Assembly: GCA_016868975.1 (NCBI GenBank)
Contig: VGFD01000004.1
Coordinates: 1-35,424 of the forward strand
Source: Armatimonadota bacterium
Lineage (GTDB): Bacteria > Vulcanimicrobiota > Xenobia > RGZZ01
Reading direction: 5' to 3'
DNA length: 35,424 nucleotides
A program made the translations under genes and the position numbers. The notes below the pieces were generated by a model. It was given only the letters and a program-made list of their open reading frames with translations, was not told the origin of the DNA and did no database searches. Shown piece after piece: positions 1 to 8,646 of this stretch (its first letter is position 1; each line of letters starts with the position of its first letter).

Positions 1-374
1 GTGTTCTCCACAAAGAATGACTCCGGATAAGCGGCTGCGCCCAGCGGCGAGGGAACATTCGGGTCATTGGGATCAACGGGCGAGCTGGTGGCGGACTTCA
101 TCACGATGGCGGTCCTGTAACTGTCGTTGTCGTTGTTGTTGGCGTTCCAGATGCGGATGGAGGTAAGAGAGGTGCGGCGCAGCTCGGTGGTGATGTCCCG
201 CTCGAAGTTGCGCAGCGCGGACTGCACCGCGGAACGGGCGTCCACACTCTTCCATCCCTCGGTTCCGTCCCGAGTCAAGGCGAACAGCGCGATGACAATG
301 AAGCTGAACACCCCACAGGTGATCATCAGCTCGATCAGGGTAGCTCCTCGCCGTTCGCTACAGATCGCCTTCAT
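1..374 (-). CDS. Prepilin-type N-terminal methylation protein (partial)
   Basis: Pseudopilin-like protein; only the first 124 codons are in the window and the C-terminus lies beyond base 1. After a short basic leader (MKAICSERRG) comes the prepilin peptidase motif, cleaved between Gly and ATLIE, with Glu at +5. A hydrophobic helix of about 20 residues follows, as in type IV pilins and GspH/I/J pseudopilins. The residues after it (about 45-124) are polar and rich in Asn and Asp. The ATG at 374 lies inside the last codons of the upstream prepilin gene (17-bp overlap), so the two are probably translationally coupled. It would be an inner-membrane minor (pseudo)pilin of a type II secretion or type IV pilus machine. 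The family call is firm; the exact subunit is not determined. Confidence 0.8.
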   Translation of the reverse strand, partial: MKAICSERRGATLIELMITCGVFSFIVIALFALTRDGTEGWKSVDARSAVQSALRNFERDITTELRRTSLTSIRIWNANNNDNDSYRTAIVMKSATSSPVDPNDPNVPSPLGAAAYPESFFVEN

Positions 375-873
375 AAATGATTCTGCTCACCTCGACCGAC
401 AACTGACCGTAGCCCGCCCGGGCCCGTCCGGGCAGGCCGCCGGCTTGCTCCCACCAGTTGCACACAATGCGCAGCTTGCGAAGCTGTTGGCTGCTTGGTA
501 CCTCGGGTGGTAGAAGGGCAGTTATGTCCTGCACATACAGTGTGTAGAAAAAGTCGGTCTTGTTCAAGTGCCGCACGTCGCTGGCGTATGCATCTTTGTC
601 GGCGGCGTCTTTGGTCGCCGTCATGAACTTATCCAGCCGACCACCGGTGCGCAGGGAGTAGATGTATTCTTGGAGGATGGACTCGGCCACAATTGTTCCG
701 GCCGTCATGTCCACGCTTTTCTGGCTGGCCTTGAAAAGAAACGTGAAGATCCCCACCACCAGAAGGATCGCGGTGCTCAGGATGCCCACCGAGATGATGA
801 GCTCCATGAGACTGAACCCTGCCCTGGGGGAGGCGGGGAAACCGCATCGATTCGAGCTTTCAGACCTCTTCAT
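358..873 (-). CDS. Prepilin-type N-terminal cleavage/methylation protein
   Basis: 171-residue pseudopilin-like protein. A 19-residue leader ends at a Gly, followed by FSLMELIISVGIL, the class III prepilin signal with Glu at +5 and a hydrophobic helix (about residues 20-42). The rest is a small globular domain without a recognisable subtype. GspI/PilV-like minor pilins have similar size. I chose the ATG at 873 because the prepilin leader begins there; the open frame continues far upstream only as a shadow of deoB. There is no good Shine-Dalgarno. Instead a TGGTATAAT extended -10 element ends 9 nt before the ATG, which suggests a leaderless mRNA. The next gene overlaps its end by 17 bp. Confidence 0.82.
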   Translation of the reverse strand: MKRSESSNRCGFPASPRAGFSLMELIISVGILSTAILLVVGIFTFLFKASQKSVDMTAGTIVAESILQEYIYSLRTGGRLDKFMTATKDAADKDAYASDVRHLNKTDFFYTLYVQDITALLPPEVPSSQQLRKLRIVCNWWEQAGGLPGRARAGYGQLSVEVSRIIYEGDL

Positions 874-882
874 CTTTGACAA

Positions 883-891
883 ATTATACCA
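883..891 (-). promoter_or_regulatory. Extended -10 promoter of the prepilin genes
   Basis: On the minus strand TGGTATAAT gives a perfect -10 hexamer (883-888) with the TGn extension (889-891). Only 9 nt separate the hexamer from the ATG at 873, so transcription would start within about 3 nt of the start codon. No convincing -35 hexamer is seen at 16-18 bp, which is usual for extended -10 promoters. It lies in the 71-bp gap after deoB. Confidence 0.6.
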
Positions 892-944
892 GAATGCCCC
901 CGACTGGCATAGCGCAATCACGCCACCCAAAATGTTACGATTTC

Positions 945-2189
945 TTAATCCGCGGCAGCCGGGTTGGAGCCAGGGGGAGTGTCCTTCGCCCCGGGGACTT
1001 TCTTTCGCCAGAGCGCTCGCGCGAAGCTCTCTCCCACCAGACCGGTGCTGGGAAGGCCGAAGCCTTCCAGGCAGGTGGCGCCCAGATCGCCAAAGCTGGT
1101 GCGAACGCCGAGATCCTGGCCGGGCGCCAGCCCCGGCCCCCAGGCGAGCATCGGAGAATACTCGCGCGTGTGATCGGTGTGCGACAGGATGGTGGGGTCG
1201 CAGCCGTGGTCGGCGGTGATGAACAGGACGTCGCCGTCGTGCATGCCGCCCATCAGCCGGCCCAGGTCGGCGTCCAGCTCGCGCAGCGCTTGCGCGTAGC
1301 CGGCCGCGTCGTTGCGGTGGCCGTACAGCATGTCGAAGTCTACGAGATTGGTGAAGATCACGCCGCGCCCGCGCTTCTCGTCGACCAGCCGCCGGGTGAT
1401 CTGCATGCCTTCCCGGTTGTCCTTCATCGGATGGTACTCGTGGATCCCTCGGCCGTTGTAGATGTCCTTGATTTTGCCCACCGCGTAGACCGGAAGGCCA
1501 CTCGCGGCGAAACGATCCACCGCCGTCTCGCCGGGCGGATCGATCGCGTAGTCCTTGCGGCGCGGCGTCCGCTTGAAGGCCCCCGTCGGCCCTTCGAAGG
1601 GACGCGCGATGATGCGGCCGATGAGGTGGTCGCCCTGCATCTGCTCGCGGGCGATGCCCGAAATCCGATACAGGTCCTGGATGGGCCACACGTCCTCGTG
1701 GCAGGCGATCTGGAACACGCTGTCGGCGGAGGTGTAGACGATGGGATAGCCGGTCTTGACGTGCTCCTCGCCCAATTCTTTGATGATGTCAGTGCCGCTG
1801 GCCGCCTTGTTGCCCAGGATCTTCGTTCCGATGGCGTCCTCGAAACGCTCCACGACTTCCGGCGGGAATCCCTGGGGATAGGTGCGGAACGGTACTTCGG
1901 TGGCCAGTCCGGCCATTTCCCAGTGCCCGGTGATGGTGTCCTTCCCCTTGGACGCTTCCACCATGCGCCCGTAGTAGCCGTCCGGCGTCTGCAACGGCGG
2001 TACGCCTTCCACCCTGTGGAGATTGCCCAGCCCCAGGCGCTGCAGGTTGGGCAGGGCCAGTCCGCCGGCCGCCGCGGCCACGTGGCCGATGGTGTCCGCG
2101 CCCTCGTCCCCATACTCTCCAGCGTCGGGCAACGCGCCGATGCCGCCGCTGTCAATGACCAGGATGATCGCACGGTTGAGATGACCCAT
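945..2189 (-). CDS. deoB: Phosphopentomutase DeoB
   Basis: 414 residues, the usual length for this alkaline-phosphatase-superfamily enzyme, which interconverts (deoxy)ribose 1-phosphate and 5-phosphate in nucleoside salvage. The N-terminus has the metal-binding DSGGIGALPDA motif. The C-terminal third has the second metal site, ITADHGCDPT followed by TDHTREYSPML. Asp, His and Thr metal or phosphoryl ligands are all present, so the protein looks active. The ATG at 2189 is preceded by AGGAG, and only 12 nt separate it from the nrdR stop, so ftsZ, nrdR and deoB look like one transcription unit. Its placement links deoxynucleoside metabolism with the nrdR regulator. Identification is confident. 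Confidence 0.95.
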   Translation of the reverse strand: MGHLNRAIILVIDSGGIGALPDAGEYGDEGADTIGHVAAAAGGLALPNLQRLGLGNLHRVEGVPPLQTPDGYYGRMVEASKGKDTITGHWEMAGLATEVPFRTYPQGFPPEVVERFEDAIGTKILGNKAASGTDIIKELGEEHVKTGYPIVYTSADSVFQIACHEDVWPIQDLYRISGIAREQMQGDHLIGRIIARPFEGPTGAFKRTPRRKDYAIDPPGETAVDRFAASGLPVYAVGKIKDIYNGRGIHEYHPMKDNREGMQITRRLVDEKRGRGVIFTNLVDFDMLYGHRNDAAGYAQALRELDADLGRLMGGMHDGDVLFITADHGCDPTILSHTDHTREYSPMLAWGPGLAPGQDLGVRTSFGDLGATCLEGFGLPSTGLVGESFARALWRKKVPGAKDTPPGSNPAAAD

Positions 2190-2201
2190 CGTCTGCTGCT
2201 C

Positions 2202-2747
2202 CTATCTGCGTTTCCCCCTGGGGGAAGGGGCGCTTTCGTTCGTCGTGGCGACTTCCGCGGTCCTGCCTTCGTCGGGCCGCGCAACCGCGGGCACGGTGCG
2301 GCCGGCCAGCGTTTTCAGCTCGTCGGCGAAGCGGCTCACGTCCTTGAACTCCTTGTAGACTGAGGCAAAGCGCACGTAAGCGACCGGATCGAGCCCCTTG
2401 AGGTACTGCATGACCAGCTCGCCGATCTGGCGCGAGGAAACCTCCCCCTCGCCGCGATGCCGCAGGTCGCGCTCGATGCTGTTGACGATCGCCTCCTGTT
2501 GCGACACGGTGACCGGCCGCTTGCGGCATGCGTTGGCGATCCCCCGCAGCACTTTGCTTCGGTCGAACTCCTCGCGCTCGGTGTTCTTCTTGACGACCTT
2601 GAGCGAGGTTTCTTCATAGCGCTCGTAGGTGGTGAAGCGGCGCAGGCAGCCCTGGCACTCGCGGCGGCGCCGAATCGAAGTGTTGTCGTCGGTCTCGCGC
2701 GAGTCCAGCACGCGCGTGTCCATGTGTTCGCAGAAGGGGCATTTCAT
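2202..2747 (-). CDS. nrdR: Transcriptional repressor NrdR
   Basis: 181-residue repressor of ribonucleotide reductase genes. It has the N-terminal zinc ribbon beginning MKCPFC, with the second pair in CQGC, followed by the ATP-cone domain (about residues 48-138) that senses ATP/dATP. A polar, charged C-terminal extension of about 35 residues goes beyond the usual 150-160 residues. The start at 2747 puts MKCPFC at the N-terminus as in the family; an in-frame ATG at 2795 would add 16 unrelated residues and run into the ftsZ end. The gene sits between ftsZ and deoB. Its likely target is in this window: nrdJ has two NrdR boxes upstream. No NrdR box was seen at this locus. Confidence 0.96.
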   Translation of the reverse strand: MKCPFCEHMDTRVLDSRETDDNTSIRRRRECQGCLRRFTTYERYEETSLKVVKKNTEREEFDRSKVLRGIANACRKRPVTVSQQEAIVNSIERDLRHRGEGEVSSRQIGELVMQYLKGLDPVAYVRFASVYKEFKDVSRFADELKTLAGRTVPAVARPDEGRTAEVATTNESAPSPRGKRR

Positions 2748-2757
2748 AAGGATTCTC

Positions 2758-3915
<1,158 letters not shown>

Positions 3916-3941
3916 GAAAGACCCCTTTCCCACGAATCCGC

Positions 3942-3962
3942 TGTGGATAACACTGTGGATAA
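3942..3962 (-). promoter_or_regulatory. Pair of DnaA boxes upstream of ftsZ
   Basis: Two perfect DnaA boxes, TTATCCACA on the minus strand, at 3942-3950 and 3954-3962, in direct orientation with a 3-bp spacer (12 bp start to start). They sit 27-47 bp upstream of the ftsZ ATG in the 105-bp ftsA-ftsZ gap. DnaA is known to act as a transcription factor at such boxes. With only two boxes and no dnaA/dnaN neighbours, regulation of ftsZ is more likely than an origin. A possible -10 (TATTAT) lies just upstream. Confidence 0.7.
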
Positions 3963-4020
3963 ATCATCCCGATAATACGCATTCGGCGGCGTGCACTGTT
4001 TTGGTGCCGCCGCCGCCGCG

Positions 4021-5301
4021 CTAGAAAACATATTCTTTCAGCCAGGTAATGAAGCCCTGGAGGGCCTTGTTGACCGAGGAACTTCGCGCCACCGGAGTCT
4101 TTCCCTTCAGCACGCCAAGCCCGTAAATCAACAGTCCGACGCTGGCAGAATAGGCCGGATTGCGCAGGTGCGAGGGCAGCCCGCGCACGCTCTCCGGACG
4201 GGCAATGCGCACCGGATATCCGAGCGCCTGCTCGGCCGCCCAGGCCACGCCTTTCATCTCGGCGACGCCGCCGGTGAGCACGATGCTGGCCGGGCGGGTG
4301 CCCATTTTTCCGAGCCGGTCAAAGGACACGCGCAGCCACTCGAAGACGTCCATCAAGCGCAGGTCGATAATTTCCGACAACTCGGACACCTTCACCGGCT
4401 GCGGCTGCACCGAGGAGAGCGAGGTCACCTCGATCTCGCGCTCCATGTCGGCGGCTTCCACCTCTTCGCCCGCCGCCCGCCGCGCCGCCATTTCCTGCTT
4501 GAACGAAAGCCCTTCCTGAATGACCAGACGCTCGGCCTCCTGCAGTGGGACTCGCAATGCGGTGGCCACGTCATACGTCACCAGGGTGCCGCCCACGCAG
4601 AGCACGTCGGTGTGCCGCAGGTGGCCTTCCTTGAACACCGCCAGATCGGTGGTGCCCCCGCCGATGTCCACGAGCGCCACGCCGAGATCTTTTTCCTCGT
4701 CTTGCAAGACGCCGAGACTGGTGGCCACGCCGCTCACCACCAGCCCGGAATTCTCCTCCGGCTCCAACTCGGCCATCTCCATGCAATTCTGCAGGTTCTG
4801 CAACGGGCTTACCGAGCCGGTGATGATGTGCGCGTCCACCATGAGCTGCATTGCGGACAGGCCCACCGGATTCTTGATGCCGCTCACCTCATTGACCGTG
4901 AATCCCTTGGGGATGACGTGCAGCATGCGCCGCCCGTCAGGCACGCCCACCATGCGCGCATTCTCGATCACGCGCTGCACGTCGTGCTCGTTGATGACCC
5001 GGTTGTTGGCTCCGATGGCCACCGAGCCGCGGCTGGAATCCCCGCCCAGAAAGTCCCCAGACAGATTCACGAAGCAGCGGCTCACGCTCACCCCGGCCTG
5101 CCCTTCCGCCTCGCCCACCGCCGAGCGGATGGCCTGGGTGACTTCGTCCACATCGACCACGACGCCGCGCCGCATCCCGCCATTGGGGGAGACGCCCATG
5201 CCGATGATCTCCAGATCGCCCCGCGCGCTGGCGTCCGCGATGATGCAGCAGATCTTGGTGGCGCCGACGTCCACGGCGGTGACTCGCTGTTTTCTGGCCA
5301 T
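4021..5301 (-). CDS. ftsA: Cell division protein FtsA
   Basis: 426-residue actin-like ATPase that tethers FtsZ to the membrane and recruits late division proteins. The N-terminal VTAVDVGATKICCIIAD is the phosphate-1 loop; VALVDIGGGTTDLAVF is phosphate-2; VLTGGVAEMKGV is the adenosine motif. The 1C (SHS2) domain lies between about residues 85 and 160. The C-terminus, GFITWLKEYVF, is an amphipathic helix suited to membrane targeting. The ATG at 5301 has GAGAGG upstream. It follows sbp after a 168-bp gap, which is AT-richer than its surroundings and may hold a promoter, and precedes ftsZ. Its FtsZ partner peptide appears frameshifted in this sequence. Confidence 0.96.
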   Translation of the reverse strand: MARKQRVTAVDVGATKICCIIADASARGDLEIIGMGVSPNGGMRRGVVVDVDEVTQAIRSAVGEAEGQAGVSVSRCFVNLSGDFLGGDSSRGSVAIGANNRVINEHDVQRVIENARMVGVPDGRRMLHVIPKGFTVNEVSGIKNPVGLSAMQLMVDAHIITGSVSPLQNLQNCMEMAELEPEENSGLVVSGVATSLGVLQDEEKDLGVALVDIGGGTTDLAVFKEGHLRHTDVLCVGGTLVTYDVATALRVPLQEAERLVIQEGLSFKQEMAARRAAGEEVEAADMEREIEVTSLSSVQPQPVKVSELSEIIDLRLMDVFEWLRVSFDRLGKMGTRPASIVLTGGVAEMKGVAWAAEQALGYPVRIARPESVRGLPSHLRNPAYSASVGLLIYGLGVLKGKTPVARSSSVNKALQGFITWLKEYVF

Positions 5302-5469
5302 GCAAGAGGCCCTCTCGACGGGGATGATGCGGTTGCGTGAATTACTTTCTATTTCCGAAGCGCGATCCCTGCCGAAAATACAAGAAAATTCAAAAACTTG
5401 CTCGGTTGGATCCTGGCGTGACGCGGCTATCAGCGGTCAGCAGACCGACCCCTCGGGGGTGGGGGGGTT

Positions 5470-5847
5470 CTACGGTCCGGCGACGAACTCCCCGGAGGCC
5501 AGCAGGGCCTGGCGCTCGCGGTAGCGCGAGATGAGGTCGCGGCGGATCCAGGCCAGGCTCTGAAAGATGCGCACGCCGAAAGTCACCAGCGCGGCGAGAT
5601 AGAGGTCCACGCCCAGGCGATCTCCCATGTAGGTGAGCAGGCCGGCCAGGACCGCGTTGGACACGAAGCCGGTTGCGAACACCAGGAAATCGTACTTGTT
5701 CTCGATGTCCGCGCGCACCGCGCCGATCACCGAGTCGAGCCCGGCCAGGAACGACACCGAGATGTACTTGGCGTACTCGTTGGGCAGCTGGACCGGGATG
5801 AAGAGTCCGACGATGATTCCGGCCATCAGGCCGATGACTGCGGCCAT
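5470..5847 (-). CDS. sbp: Small basic protein, DUF1290 (Sbp family)
   Basis: 125-residue membrane protein matching the Sbp/DUF1290 family, encoded just upstream of ftsA in B. subtilis and relatives. About three hydrophobic segments are visible: residues 2-18, about 58-76, and about 80-98. The motif FIPVQLPNEYAKYISVSFLAGLDS spans about residues 15-38, and a cytoplasmic basic tail (IRRDLISRYRERQAL) ends the protein. Function is unknown; position in the dcw cluster suggests a role in division or envelope. I chose the ATG at 5847 because it lies 4 nt after the DUF881 stop and begins at the first membrane segment; the upstream open frame is a shadow. Confidence 0.88.
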   Translation of the reverse strand: MAAVIGLMAGIIVGLFIPVQLPNEYAKYISVSFLAGLDSVIGAVRADIENKYDFLVFATGFVSNAVLAGLLTYMGDRLGVDLYLAALVTFGVRIFQSLAWIRRDLISRYRERQALLASGEFVAGP

Positions 5848-5851
5848 TGGT

Positions 5852-6619
5852 TTATCTCGCGTCGACCGGCTGAGCGTAGCGGAAGACGCCGCTGCCCTTG
5901 TACTCGGGCAGGATCTGCTCGGTCTTTCTCTGGATGTCGATGCGCACGCCCTTCTGGATGCTCGCTTCGAGGCTTGCCATGACGCCGCCCGGCATCTTGA
6001 GCGCGGTTTCCAGGGTGGGCGGCGCACCCACCGCGCGGATGATGTACGGCGGGGTGAGCCGCACCGAGTTGACCAGCACCGTCGGTCCCACGCAGCGCAC
6101 CGAAGTGGACGCCACCACGCGCTGGTCGTTCACGCTGATGGCTTCGGCGCCGGCCGCCCACAGCTCGTTTACGAACGCCTGGATGTCCACGTCGTGGATG
6201 ATGAAGAAATACGGGTCGTCCTCGGCCCCCGGCTTCTTGGCCGAATCCTCCAGTCGGACCTCGACCCCGGGTCCTTTCACCGGCACCAGCCCGGCCTGCA
6301 TGCGCACCTTGTCAATCTCGTCCTTGAGAAGCTTCAGGGTGTCACCCTTTTCCCCCATGGCCGCTTCGTATTGCCGCTTCTTTTCGCGCTCCTCGTCGAG
6401 GTCGGCGATCAAGCGGCTCTTTTCGACCTCAAGGTATTTCACCATGCGGCTGAGATCCTGGTTGATATTGGGCTGGGGATTGTTGCGCACGTAACGGAAC
6501 TGCATGGTGATGAGCACCCCGAGCACGACCGAGGCCAGCAGGATGGGCATCTGCCAGCGAAGCTTGCCAAGGCTGCTCCCCTGCGCCAAACGCAAAGCGG
6601 CCGGCGATGGGCGCGCCAT
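5852..6619 (-). CDS. DUF881 family protein (YlxW/YlxX-like)
   Basis: 255 residues: one N-terminal transmembrane helix (about 25-42), a coiled-coil stretch (about 55-105, rich in Glu, Lys and Leu), then the DUF881 domain (about 110-250). Characteristic pieces are GPGVEVRLEDS, FIIHDVDIQAFVNELWAAGAEAIS, and VNSVRLTPPYIIRAVG. DUF881 proteins lie between divIB/ftsQ and ftsA next to sbp in Gram-positive dcw clusters, exactly the order seen here. The extracytoplasmic domain and coiled coil suggest a structural or scaffold role at the septum; no enzymatic role is known. The ATG at 6619 follows the ftsQ stop by 50 nt, with GGAG lying directly against it, so the exact start is moderately certain. Confidence 0.88.
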   Translation of the reverse strand: MARPSPAALRLAQGSSLGKLRWQMPILLASVVLGVLITMQFRYVRNNPQPNINQDLSRMVKYLEVEKSRLIADLDEEREKKRQYEAAMGEKGDTLKLLKDEIDKVRMQAGLVPVKGPGVEVRLEDSAKKPGAEDDPYFFIIHDVDIQAFVNELWAAGAEAISVNDQRVVASTSVRCVGPTVLVNSVRLTPPYIIRAVGAPPTLETALKMPGGVMASLEASIQKGVRIDIQRKTEQILPEYKGSGVFRYAQPVDAR

Positions 6620-6669
6620 CTCCGCGGCAGGCGGCTGTTTCGTGCTGATGCTCAGGCCAGGTTCACCCT

Positions 6670-7503
6670 TCAGTCTTTTGGTTTTGGCGGCGGCCCCAGG
6701 TGGCCGACCGCCGGATCATGATAGCGCAGGTCGATGTACGCGATCGGGCGGCGCTCGGCGCGCAGTTTTTCGACCAGCGCTCCAAGCACCCGGAATTTAT
6801 ACCGCGTTTGCACCGAATCGCCCATGCGGACTTCCACCGGCCGCCCGCCCAGGCTCATCACGAGGTCCAGGCCGCTGCTGGCGTCGGCGCGAATTTCCGT
6901 CACCTGGGCGGCCAGATCCTGCGGCAGGTTGGCGCGCAGCCGCAACACCGACGACACCAGCCGCTTGTTCATGGGGGCCCCGACGGCAACCGGCGCCTGC
7001 ACGATGAGCCGGGGCAGTTTTTCGTCGCCGCGCGGCCGGGCGGGCGCGAGCACCATTCCGTCCTCTGAAACCACCAGCCAGCCTTGCGGGAAGACAGCAC
7101 CGGGCGTGCCGACCGCGAGCACCGGAACGCGCTCCTGCACGCGGATGACCGTGCCTCCCGGCAGGACCCGGCGCACGCTGACCCCCTGCACCCAGTGGAT
7201 CTTCTTGACGCGGGCCGCGGCTTCGTTGACATCGAGTCCGAGAAGATGCTGCTGCAGTGGCAGGCGCGCTTCGCTCTTCACGACGTCGTCGGAAACGCGC
7301 GCGTTCCCGCGCACCTCAACGGCCTGCAAGCGAAACATCGCGGAGGTGAAGAATACCGCCTGGGCGACGGCCATGATGATGACCAGAAAGAGCCGGCGCG
7401 ATACCGGCCCTTGTGGACCGCGGCGAAGTGGGAGGGTGCGGGTGCGACTTGCCAGGGGACTCTCTCCCTTCAGAGGGCCTTGACAGATATTCAAGAAGCC
7501 CAT
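6670..7503 (-). CDS. ftsQ: Cell division protein FtsQ/DivIB
   Basis: 277-residue bitopic divisome protein. A basic cytoplasmic region (about 1-36) is followed by a transmembrane helix (about 37-55), then the POTRA domain beginning FRLQAVEVRGNARVSDDVV, then the FtsQ beta domain with WLVVSEDGMVLAP and LPRLIV. The tail is Pro/Lys-rich. It scaffolds FtsB/FtsL in the septal peptidoglycan machinery. It is the first gene of the division cluster here; no murB/murC/ddl lies upstream because folE2 diverges from it. The ATG at 7503 lacks a clear Shine-Dalgarno. A CTG 17 codons in has GGGAGAG before it, so the true start could be further in. Confidence 0.9.
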   Translation of the reverse strand: MGFLNICQGPLKGESPLASRTRTLPLRRGPQGPVSRRLFLVIIMAVAQAVFFTSAMFRLQAVEVRGNARVSDDVVKSEARLPLQQHLLGLDVNEAAARVKKIHWVQGVSVRRVLPGGTVIRVQERVPVLAVGTPGAVFPQGWLVVSEDGMVLAPARPRGDEKLPRLIVQAPVAVGAPMNKRLVSSVLRLRANLPQDLAAQVTEIRADASSGLDLVMSLGGRPVEVRMGDSVQTRYKFRVLGALVEKLRAERRPIAYIDLRYHDPAVGHLGPPPKPKD

Positions 7504-7656
7504 TCGCGGCCGCGTGGTAAATCCCTGGCCGGTGTTCGACGAAAACCCCTGTGGATCCCCCGGCCAGGAGCGAAATTTCCCGCATCGCCGAGGCGTCCGG
7601 GGAAGGAGAAACCGCCGACGGTCCGCAAAGCGAGCCCTTCCCCAAGGAGAGTTCAC

Positions 7657-8538
7657 ATGAAAGACGTTCAGAATCAACAAGATGGGCGCGGCGTCGCCAT
7701 TCAGCGCGTGGGCGTGAAGGACGTGCACTTTCCGTTCCAGGTCCGCGAAAAAGACAACGGCTTCCAGTCCGTGCTGGGGCAGGCTCGCCTCTCCGTCGAT
7801 CTTCCGCACCATTTCAAAGGCACGCACCTGTCGCGCTTCATCGAGATCCTGCTGGAATGGAGCCGCAAGCCGGTTTCAACCCATGAAGTCGAGGACATCC
7901 TGCGCGCCACCCGCACCCGCCTCGACGCCGAGCGCGCGCACCTGGACCTGCGCTTCAAGTATTTCGTCGAGAAGGTGGCGCCGGTCAGCAAGGTGCCGCA
8001 ATTGATGGACTACGACGTGGAATTTTCCGGGGATATGGACGGCGAGGTCTCTACCACGATGGTGGCCGTCGAGGTGCCCATTACCACGCTGTGCCCGTGC
8101 TCGAAGGAGATTTCGAAATACGGCGCCCACAACCAGCGCAGCGTGGTGCGCGTGCAGGTCCGCTTCGCCGCGGGCCGCTTCATCTGGATCGAGGGTCTCA
8201 TCCGCGCGGTTGAGGGGCTCGGCTCCTGCGAGCTGTTCCCGCTGCTCAAGCGCGAGGACGAAAAATACGTCACCGAGCGCGCCTACGAAAATCCCAAGTT
8301 CGTCGAGGACGTGCTTCGCGACACCGTCCTCATGCTGCGTGGCGACGACCGCGTGGACTGGTTCGAGGCCTCTTGCGAGTCTTTCGAGTCCATCCACAAT
8401 CACAACGCGTTTGCGTGGCAGGTCGAGGATCTGGCCGCCCAGCGTTCCGAGTGGGGGGTCGGGGGGGCGCTGGAAGCGACTCCCCCCCGACCAGATCCAC
8501 GGCGGCCCGTGGAGACCGTCGGGACCTCGACCAACTGA
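7657..8538 (+). CDS. folE2: GTP cyclohydrolase FolE2 (type IB)
   Basis: 293-residue enzyme converting GTP to dihydroneopterin triphosphate, the first step of folate (and queuosine) synthesis. The family signature LCPCSKEISKYGAHNQR lies at about residues 145-161, with Cys146/Cys148 in the active-site/metal region. The T-fold continues to about residue 265. The last 30 residues (WGVGGALEATPPRPDP onward) are not part of the family and are encoded partly by a long GC hairpin. The start at 7657 has AAGGAGA 6 nt upstream. FolE2 can use metals other than zinc and is often induced under zinc limitation; no Zur site was recognised. It diverges from ftsQ. Confidence 0.95.
   Translation: MKDVQNQQDGRGVAIQRVGVKDVHFPFQVREKDNGFQSVLGQARLSVDLPHHFKGTHLSRFIEILLEWSRKPVSTHEVEDILRATRTRLDAERAHLDLRFKYFVEKVAPVSKVPQLMDYDVEFSGDMDGEVSTTMVAVEVPITTLCPCSKEISKYGAHNQRSVVRVQVRFAAGRFIWIEGLIRAVEGLGSCELFPLLKREDEKYVTERAYENPKFVEDVLRDTVLMLRGDDRVDWFEASCESFESIHNHNAFAWQVEDLAAQRSEWGVGGALEATPPRPDPRRPVETVGTSTN
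8457..8492. repeat. GC-rich inverted repeat in the folE2 3' end
   Basis: Perfect 11-bp arms GGTCGGGGGGG (8457-8467) and its complement (8482-8492), with an inner CGCT/AGCG stem (8468-8471 and 8475-8478). It lies inside the folE2 frame 46 bp before the stop and encodes the non-conserved tail. There is no T tract, so it is not a classical terminator. It may be an mRNA-stabilising hairpin or a small repeat inserted into the gene end. Confidence 0.7.
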
Positions 8539-8646
8539 CGCAACCGCTTGAGAGGGCAAGGGGCAGCTCACTTTAACGCTGCTCGCCGCAGGTGCTGGCC
8601 CCGCTGCTGGAGGACAGCGCAAGACCCCGCCGTCAGGCTTTGAAGC

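Noticed and set aside
3942-3962. The DnaA boxes as part of a replication origin.
   Set aside because: Only two boxes, no clear AT-rich unwinding region, and no dnaA, dnaN, gidA or rpmH nearby. Promoter control of ftsZ is simpler.
7553-7561. TGTGGATCC between ftsQ and folE2 as another DnaA box.
   Set aside because: Two mismatches to the box and no partner at 12-bp spacing.
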